A DNA stretch of 64,000 nucleotides from Portevinia maculata (Eukaryota; Arthropoda; Insecta; Diptera; Syrphidae), in assembly GCA_949715645.1 (NCBI GenBank), contig OX454526.1, positions 50,526,556 through 50,590,555 on the forward strand. Direction: 5' to 3'. Numbering within the stretch: the first letter of the stretch is position 1; each line of letters starts with the position of its first letter. Made by a program: the position numbers and the translations under genes. The notes under the pieces were generated by a model. The model saw only the letters and a program-made list of their open reading frames with translations. It had not been told where the DNA came from and ran no database searches. This document shows, one piece after another, positions 57,871 to 64,000 of this stretch.

Positions 57871-58905
57871 AAGTTAGGTTAACTCCCTTCCTACCTTGAA
57901 GTTGCTGCTTTCAACAGTGACTTTTTGTCCTTGTCGGTGGACTGATGTTTGTTCGTCGGCGAATAAACTTCCCACTCTAAGCATAAACCTCATTTTTTTT
58001 GAAATTGTGTTTCCCACAGACCCATCCCCGCGAATAGATAATTTTTCGAACCTATTAAAATACAGATTAGCTACTTTGAGTATCTTGCGTACTTAACGCG
58101 TCTGTTTTGTTAATTGCATCTTACTTTTAAACACCCTTGAAGTACGATTAATTTAAATTACTATGCAAACTCGTCAAAAGTGCTACACCCGTTATCCATT
58201 ACACCGCCGGAGGAAAGGAATAACGTCCGAAATCATATTTCACGAACACGGTAGGCATAACTTAAATAATAAGTCCGCTAGTCAGAGGATTCACACGGAA
58301 GGATTGTTTGGAATTTCCAGTGAAGACTGTAGATCCCGGAGTAATATTAAGTACTTAAGTGATTAAAAGATCATTTGCTTGATTTTCGCTGCTTCCCAAC
58401 CCAAAAGAACCATTCATTATGTGAAAGGATAATTAAAAACAACCATTACACACATGGCACGGATACGTGATATAAAACACTTTCACATGAAATGAAATGA
58501 ACATTAGAAGCAATTATATTGTCCTCACGATGCCGAGGGTTTCACATGTACCTATGTAAAAGCCACAATACCACTTGTGTAGTAATGGTCGTTGTAGCTA
58601 AGGGTCCGTTTGCTGTTCTCTGCCTGACATTACGTTCGCAATAATTATACAATTATGTTCATGGTTGGTAGTAAACTAATACCATAATTTGCACTTGGGC
58701 ATAGTAATTAAATTTACTTGGTTATTTAAATTTCAACTTAAAGAAAGCTCTCTCGACTAGGGTTGCTGGAAACTTGGAACGTAGATAAATTATCAAAGCC
58801 GTAGCGAGAATTAATTATTATTTTTCACTTGGAGAAGTAAGCCATAGGCTGTAGTCTCTAAAACCGTGTTTTCCAATTAAAACGTACGTACAAAGAGTGG
58901 TACAT
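57871..58905. other. No gene recognised
   Basis: No coding or repeat signature seen. The frames at 57896 and 58163 are unsupported. Confidence 0.4.
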
Positions 58906-58911
58906 ACAGGG

Positions 58912-59495
58912 TGCTTCTTATGTTCCCGGTCGATGTTTTGTTGTAATTACCTTTGAATGACAAATAGTTTTATAAAATATGTGTTCTTGATCGAATATAT
59001 GGTCTTAAACAATATGTATGCAATATGATATCGGTCAAGTGGTCGTCCGGGCCGTGGCGCAAGCTCAATTTTGAAGACTGCTGGTGTTATTGAACCAATT
59101 TCGTTTCGAATGTTTTGCTTTAGAATCGAGTTTGTGGTTGCTTTGTTGGAGTACACCATTTTCTTTAAGTATCCCCAAAGGGAGAAATCGAGAGGGTTTA
59201 AATCTGAGGGCCAATCGATATAACCACTTTTTGACATTATTCGGCCAGAATAATGTCTATCAAAATTTGCATCGTTTGACGAGATATGTGTTACCTATGT
59301 AGCACCGTCTCGTTGGAGCCAAACGTTCTGTAGGCCTAACGGATTTAAATCAGAGGGCCAGTCTATATAACCACTTTTTTAACATTATTCGGCCGGGAAA
59401 AATGTCTATCAAAATTTGCATCGTTGGACGAGACATGTGTTATGTAGCACCGTCTCGTTGGAACCATACGTTCTGTAGGCCTAATTGACCTAAAA
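58912..59495 (-). pseudogene. Mariner (DD41D-type) transposase C-terminal half with internal duplication
   Basis: The minus strand reads FQRDGAT-stop-HTSRPTMQIL-like sequence (about 59465), then KSGYIDWPSDLNPLDFSLWG and YLKKMVYSNKATTNSILKQN (59237-59060), with the terminal repeat CAGGGTGCTTCTTATGTTCC at about 58918. The segment spanning the second Asp is present twice in tandem (about 59196-59340 and 59341-59490). The N-terminal half is missing. DLNPLDF keeps the third catalytic Asp. Confidence 0.8.
59196..59490. repeat. Tandem duplication of about 145 bp in mariner
   Basis: TTTAAATC(T/A)GAGGGCCA, TATAACCACTTTTT, ATGTCTATCAAAATTTGCAT and GTAGCACCGTCTCGTTGGA occur in both units in the same order, about 145 bp apart. 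Confidence 0.85.
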
Positions 59496-59568
59496 CATAA
59501 AAAGAAACCTTTTTTAAAACACCTAGATGTTTTTGATATTTGTCTTTCGGGACAGAATATATGATAAG

Positions 59569-59828
59569 TGGGCCCAGTGAATCAGTGGTTAAAGTGTTGG
59601 ACTAACTATCGAAAGTGCCCCGGTTCAAATCCCGAGGAGCCAAGTAACATCTAGAGTTTTTACCACTGTCCCACCTCTTGCGAAAGTGTTTGTCAGACGT
59701 TCATTTGATTCAAGGGTATCAATGGTAATGGGAAGCCTCTCAAATTTGCCATTCGGATTGGGACTAAAACTGTAGGTCCTTTCCACTTTGCACAAACAAA
59801 TGGTTGGAGAAGCTTGTTTTAGACCTTC
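59569..59828 (+). mobile_element. SINE-2 copy A (tRNA-derived), plus strand
   Basis: Head GGGCCCAGTGAATCAGTGG with B-box GGTTCAAATCC at 59622-59632, then a body with CCACCTCTTGCGAAAGTG and CAAATGGTTGGAGAAGC. It matches 59938-60166 in the opposite orientation. The acceptor and D-arm pairing is not good enough for a functional tRNA gene. Confidence 0.75.
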
Positions 59829-59937
59829 ATGGGTGATGTGTTTCCGGCCATTCCACTCAGTCACGTTCCTGATCAGCCCCGCTGTCCATCGCCCTTGGTC
59901 AACAGGTTGCGTTATATGCCTTCAAACCTGATATATA
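59829..59937. other. Spacer between the two SINE-2 copies
   Basis: About 110 bp not shared between the copies. It includes CATCGCCCTTGGTCAACAGG. Nothing recognised. Confidence 0.5.
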
Positions 59938-60166
59938 TTGATGCCTAAGACATAGCTCCTCCAACCATTTGTGTGTGCTAAGTTGAAGGAACCTACCATT
60001 TAACGCCGAATTCGAGAAGCGTCTCATAACGACTCTTCGATGTTACTTTCGCAAGAGGTTGGGAAGTGGACAAAAAGTACGATGTAACTGAAACCCGGCG
60101 TGATTTGAACCTGAGTCCCCTCGATCACTAGTCCAACGCACTTACCAATGAGTCACTCTGCCCACC
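59938..60166 (-). mobile_element. SINE-2 copy B, minus strand
   Basis: On the minus strand it has GGTGGGCAGAGTGACTCATT with A-box-like TGACTCATTGG (60155-60145), B-box AGGTTCAAATCA (60112-60101), then CAACCTCTTGCGAAAGTAAC and CAAATGGTTGGAGGAGC. It faces copy A tail to tail. Confidence 0.75.
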
Positions 60167-60239
60167 ATCATACCTTATACATACCAAATAAGTGCTGGTG
60201 ATTTCAAAGGCTGGTTTCGTTTTGACCCTCTTTGTCGTT

Positions 60240-60905
60240 TTATATCCTATCCTAAGGGTAGAGCACGAATCGTCCTACAAAATGGAGTTAGCAGACGGTC
60301 ATTACAACGGATAATTCATGATGACTTAAACTTGTTTTCGTACAAAGTTCAAATTGCAAGCAAGTTAAACGCTTTGGATTTGCCTATTCGCCTCGAATTT
60401 TGCCAAAAATTGATTGAAATGACCGAACAAGACAACAGCTTGATAAATTGCTTGGTTATGTCTTATGAGGCATATTTTGATGTAAACGGCAATGTAAATA
60501 AGCATAATTGCCGTATATGAAATGAATGTAATCCAGAAATACTCCATGAGACGGTACTGCACTCAAAACGAGTCACTGTGTGGTGCGCAGTTTCATCAAG
60601 GTGCCTTGTGGGGCCGTACTTCTTTAAAGAAAACCGCATAATAGTAACTGTCAAAGGGGAGCGTGATTTAAAGATGTTGAAGGAGTTTTTTTTTACCCAG
60701 AACTGAGCCGAAGAAGTATCCGTTTCAACAGTATTTGTTTCCAGCAAGATGGAGCAACTGCACACATAGCCAGACATACACAAAGGTTATGGTGGAGCTC
60801 CAACGAAAATTCTTAAACAAATTAGTATCCAGGAACTCCACTTTCCGCTGGCCCCCAAAGTCACCTGACCTGACTGCACCAGACTATCCCAACTTCAACC
60901 CTTCA
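60240..60905 (+). pseudogene. Mariner (DD41D-type) transposase, broken
   Basis: LQNGVSRRSLQRIIHDDLN and YKVQIASKLNALDLPIRLEF (60265-60410) form the helix-turn-helix linker. The first catalytic block is read as SYEAYFDVNGNVNKHNCRI (60465-60517), where the expected Asp of the DEA motif is Tyr. HSKRVTVWCAVSSRCLVGPY and FFKENRI follow in another frame, then a degraded QQDGAT region (about 60745) and RWPPKSPDLTAPDY (about 60838-60880). The element is 5' truncated and its 3' side meets the foldback-like half at about 60928. Confidence 0.78.
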
Positions 60906-60927
60906 GGGGTAATGAATAATTTTCAGC

Positions 60928-61285
60928 TGCAGGAAATAACCCCCCATGAAATAACCCCCCAAATGAAAAATGAAATAACTCCCCAAAATTTGTATGGAGG
61001 TTGGGATTTATTTCATATGAAATAAGCCCCCAAAATTAGGGACTTATTTCATGGGTTTTTGGGGACTTATTTCATACTTCAGATTGGGGGGGTATTTCGT
61101 AGTGAAATAAGTCCCCAAATTCAAGTATGAAATAAGTCCCTTTGGGGACTCAAAGTGCAATAAAGCCAAGTGCTAAAATAAAACCTCGCATCTACTCCAA
61201 ATCTAACCGTGCCCCCAAGCAGGGGGGTTGCAGGAGGGCAGCATGCCCCCCATAGGCATTGCGCTGATTATGGAAATCCCATAAA
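60928..61285. mobile_element. Foldback-related half element with GAAATAAGTCCCC arms
   Basis: It begins TGCAGGAAATAACCCCCC, like the end of the foldback family (GTGCAGGGAAATAAC). It contains eight or more GAAATAA(C/G)(T/C)CCCC words in both orientations. It then carries the same core as the foldback copies (CTCCAAATCTAACCGTGCC, CCCAAGCAGGGGGGTTGCAG, GCAGCATGCCCCCCATAGG). No matching right arm follows, so it is truncated or solo. The repeat word differs from that of the other copies while the core is shared. Confidence 0.7.
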
Positions 61286-61510
61286 CATATTTTACAAAAT
61301 AAATTAATTAAAATAGTTAAATAAATAGATGCTTATATCGCATTTTCAAATAAAGGAATAAAAATTAGTTTTTAATTCATTCCAAAATTAATTATTTAAA
61401 ATAATTAAATAAATACTTTTTATATTTTTTTTAAAGGAAACGAACAAAAATCAGTTTCTAATTCAAGTTTTTTTTCCACATTTTGTTTAATAAATTAATA
61501 ACGGTCGAAA
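61286..61510. other. AT-rich spacer
   Basis: Nothing recognised between the two repeat-armed elements. Confidence 0.4.
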
Positions 61511-62036
61511 GATACAACTATTGGTGCTCATAAAAGTACAACTATTGGCAGTACCAATAATTGTAGCTACCTAGGATTTTATTATTGGCAGCCCCTGCCA
61601 ATAATTGAACCATAATTTTTTCTGGGGCCAATTATTGGCACCCCTTTTATTAACAAAATAATAATTTTTTTTACAAAATATATTTAAAAGTGACTTCTTT
61701 AACGTATTATTATAGTTAATAAAAAAGTTTTCATTAAAAAATATTAAAGGAACTAGTGATAAGAAACTTAAAAAATTATAGGTCCTTAAGGAAAACAAAG
61801 GAAATTTCGAAGTTTTTTTTTTTGTCGCACGTGTTCTTACTTTCACTTATAAAACAGAACTAAAAATTTATTTCTCCAAACTAATGACGCAGAAATGTGA
61901 GAAAAATGTGCAAGTTCAAAACAAAAAAATAAATTGACTATTCGGACCAAGGAAGGGTTAGGTACTGAGAAAATCACTGTTGAATGATGGGGTGCCAATA
62001 ATTGGGTCAAACATTTGGGGTCCCAATAATTGTAGT
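61511..62036. mobile_element. Element with CCAATAATTG-type repeated arms
   Basis: The left arm has ACAACTATTGG twice, ACCAATAATTGTAG, GCCAATAATTGAACC and GGGGCCAATTATTGGCACCC. The right arm has GGGGTGCCAATAATTGGGTC and GGTCCCAATAATTGTAGTCG. The words are repeated in both orientations and the outermost ones are inverted. There is no coding capacity. Borders approximate. Confidence 0.55.
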
Positions 62037-62290
62037 CGTTACGCTATTTGAATTTCTTATTGTAGCACAATTAGTGCGCCATCATGTAGTGGCTATTTTT
62101 GTGATCACCATCGAACATTTTGTCGATACATCCCTGTCCGTCCGTCCGTTCGTCGCCAATTTTTAGGCCGTAAAATGTAAAGTAGACCCCCCTCTAGGGG
62201 ACTGTCGAAGAAATAGATGGAATTAAAGTTCGTGTTCCTCGCAAGGTACATATCTAGACAAAGCCTTTTTAGCCATTCTCCCATAGATTT
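62037..62290. other. Possible scrap of a TATACC-like repeat
   Basis: GTCCGTCCGTCCGTTCGTCG at 62138-62157 and TAGACCCCCCTCTAGGGGAC at 62182 recall the 3' part of the TATACC repeat, but the rest is not alignable by eye. Confidence 0.35.
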
Positions 62291-62292
62291 AT

Positions 62293-62792
62293 TTTATACC
62301 CTATTGTAAGGGTATATTAATTTTGACTCATAGTTAGTAACATACCTTAATATTGTCCGTAGACCCCTAAAAGTTACTATATTTATGATTAGCATCGATA
62401 GTAATGTCGATCTAGCCATGTCCGTCCGTACGTCCGTCCGTCTGTCGGCAAAAATTAACCCTTTAAAATGGACCTAGAGAGCTAAAATTTTAACCGTATA
62501 CTCTCTAGGGACCCGAAATAATCAAGTTTAAGAATTATTGAAACCGCCCACAGACAAACTAAAAACTAAAAAAAAACAAATTTATCAAAAAAATCGAATT
62601 TTGAGCTGGAAAGCTGAATGTTTTTATATATGATCTTCGACTAATAAAACTGCTCGGGAGATAAACTTTCCAAAATCCGCCTACTGACACGCCCACAATT
62701 AAATAATAGTCCGTTCTTAACAATTCAACCATACTAAGACTTTTGTCACGCCCACTTATGAGGGATAGGAATAAGAATAACGTATCCAACAG
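62293..62792 (-). repeat. TATACC repeat, minus strand, internally deleted
   Basis: It starts TATACCCTATTGTAAGGGTA, has GATCTAGCCATGTCCGTCCG and two module remnants (near 62550 and 62690), and ends at GAATAACGTATCCAACAGTT, where SINE-1 begins. Confidence 0.82.
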
Positions 62793-63047
62793 TTGCATAC
62801 GCTAAAGGGATTTTTCTGTAATTGTTACAGTACCCTTATAGTAGGAGTATAGGATAGAAGGAAGTTTTTCTGCTTTTGTATGCATTTTTCTCCACGGGTG
62901 GCGCCTTAATTGCTTTAGTGAGATCTGTACTTTTTATGTGTATTAAATTTTTTTTTTAATCACTGCCCTGATCGGGATTCGAACGAGCGAATTGCCTATG
63001 ACCGATCACTTTGTGAATACACTACCATGGCACAATTGCCAGCCGCC
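62793..63047 (-). mobile_element. SINE-1 copy, minus strand, diverged
   Basis: On the minus strand it has head GGCGGCTGGCAATTGTGCCA, B-box CGTTCGAATCCC (about 62971-62982), an internal A-run, GCGCCACCCGTGGAGAAAAA and the GCGTATGC end, without a long poly(A). It abuts a TATACC repeat. Confidence 0.75.
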
Positions 63048-63380
63048 ATTTTTGCCATGCTTCGTTTTCGGGGCGCTTTTGATAAAAACGTTGTTTTTCG
63101 ATTTTCATTTCATTTATTCAAAAAGATTTGGGTTAAGTACAACTATGTTACTTTTGGTCAAAGTATTCACGTGCCTTCACGACTTTATAACACGGTAGGT
63201 GTACCCACATAAGGTGTCTTGAGAAAAATGTTGACATAACGCTTCAGGGTAGAGCTTATGTGCTTACTCCCAGTACAATTTCGTAGAACATGCTAAGAAC
63301 ATGCTTGAGAGCGAGACCTTCCCATACAGGTCTTGTGTTTAAGAACAACTTTGTGCTCAGGAGCACCATTTAGTTTCCAC
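63048..63380. other. No recognisable feature
   Basis: No gene. It may hold the 5' terminal repeat of the following Tc1 element, which I could not identify without its partner. Confidence 0.4.
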
Positions 63381-63384
63381 GTTT

Positions 63385-64000
63385 TCGGAAAGGCCGGACA
63401 CACAGCGTGCTTACTAATGCGGAAAGGCGACTTATTTTAAGAAAAGCGTCAATTTCTCACGACTCTTTGGCAAAAATCAGGGATAAATGCGGTGTCAAGG
63501 CAAGTCTTACAACTATGCGTCGTGTTATTTCGAAAGCTAAACATCTAAGAAAACTGAAAATCAAGAAGAAGCCACCTCTCAACCCGGTTTGAAAAGAGCA
63601 ACGCATCAGTTGGCCTGAACATCGGAGTGGCATTGAGTACTTTTCTCCGATGAAAAAAAATTGAATTTGGAAGGCCCCGATAGCTATAGCTACTATTTCA
63701 ATGACCTCCGCAAAGAAACGCATTATTTGGACCGGCTGCATAGCAGAGTTGGAGGTGTGATGGTGTGTGGGGCCATTTCCTGTAATGGAACCTGCCAACT
63801 ACAATTTATGTCATCCACAATGAATGCGTTACAACGGCATATTGAAAAAGGCCTTTCCATTTCCCTGCCGTGGATTTGTCCGGATTTAAATATCATTGAA
63901 AGTGTTTGGGGATGGTTGACACGTCAAGTATACGGATCAGGACAACAATATTCGAGTATACCCGAACTAACCCAAGCCATCGAATTAGCTTGGAGCTCGA
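63385..64000 (+). pseudogene. Tc1-type transposase, cut by window end
   Basis: Frame 63407-63592 reads LTNAERRLILRKASISHDSL and KCGVKASLTTMRRVI, the paired helix-turn-helix of Tc1. In another frame FSDEKKLNLEGPDSYSYYFN (from about 63640) holds the first catalytic Asp, followed by DLRKET and VMVCGAISCNGT. A deletion near 63840-63870 removes the second-Asp region. PDLNIIESVWGWLTRQVYGS (about 63880-63945) holds the final Glu. The protein runs on past 64000. With a frameshift at about 63595 and the loss of the second Asp it is inactive. Confidence 0.85.

Noticed and set aside
59569..60166. Pair of tRNA genes in opposite orientation
   Set aside because: Both continue into the same 150-bp non-tRNA body and the cloverleaf pairing is poor. 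SINE-2 explains them better.

Overview
This window looks like insect, probably fly (Diptera), non-coding DNA. It is a dense, nested graveyard of transposable elements, and I could not recognise any intact host gene, rRNA, tRNA gene or CRISPR array. The case for a fly is inferential. The commonest repeat carries the (GTCC)n motif next to a CTAGCCATGTCC box that is familiar from dipteran intergenic repeats. The mariner copies are of the DD41D (rosa-like) type, and Jockey, RTE, Gypsy, pogo, Tc1 and piggyBac relics occur together. Nearly every coding stretch has stops and frameshifts, so the long reading frames are pieces of dead transposons.

Layout. 1-1.04 kb: nothing recognised. 1.04-4.16 kb: a decayed piggyBac element whose 3' end lies beyond a nested repeat. 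4.27-12.27 kb: a pogo/Tigger transposon split by a 4.7 kb Gypsy retrotransposon (7.23-11.91 kb), whose left edge was later hit by a 1.7 kb DNA element (5.49-7.23 kb). Target duplications fix this order. 12.6-13.1 kb: RTE LINE fragment. 14.8-18.6 kb: copies of a repeat called here the TATACC repeat, one with a tRNA-derived SINE (SINE-1) inside. 18.6-30 kb: the sparsest part, with a Tc1 relic, a divergent 290-bp tandem duplication, a piggyBac scrap and a LINE. 30-34.9 kb: two LINEs of one family, an RTE tail and two long TATACC copies. 36.07-38.7 kb: a DD41D mariner holding a TATACC copy and a TTAA-bounded element. 38.9-43.0 kb: an internally deleted Gypsy element with about 570-bp LTRs. 43.0-45.8 kb: an unfamiliar insect transposase family interrupted by a hAT-like element, which contains a foldback element. 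48.8-52.7 kb: a Jockey LINE with a second LINE inside. 55.16-56.0 kb: a second foldback copy holding SINE-1. 56.3-57.9 kb: two more LINE fragments. 58.9-61.0 kb: two DD41D-type mariner relics with a head-to-head pair of tRNA-derived SINEs (SINE-2) between them. 60.9-62.0 kb: elements with foldback-like repeated arms. 62.3-63.05 kb: TATACC plus SINE-1. 63.4 kb to the end: a Tc1 transposase cut by the window edge.

The most interesting material is non-coding. One foldback family (43.5 and 55.2 kb) has verified 9-bp target duplications and arms built from a repeated GGCAATAACTTCAC motif. A half-element at 60.9 kb shares its core but has a different arm repeat. The TATACC repeat is itself built from about 130-bp modules whose number varies between copies. 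The genes do not work together as a pathway. What links them is the insertion history, which can be read as a relative chronology.
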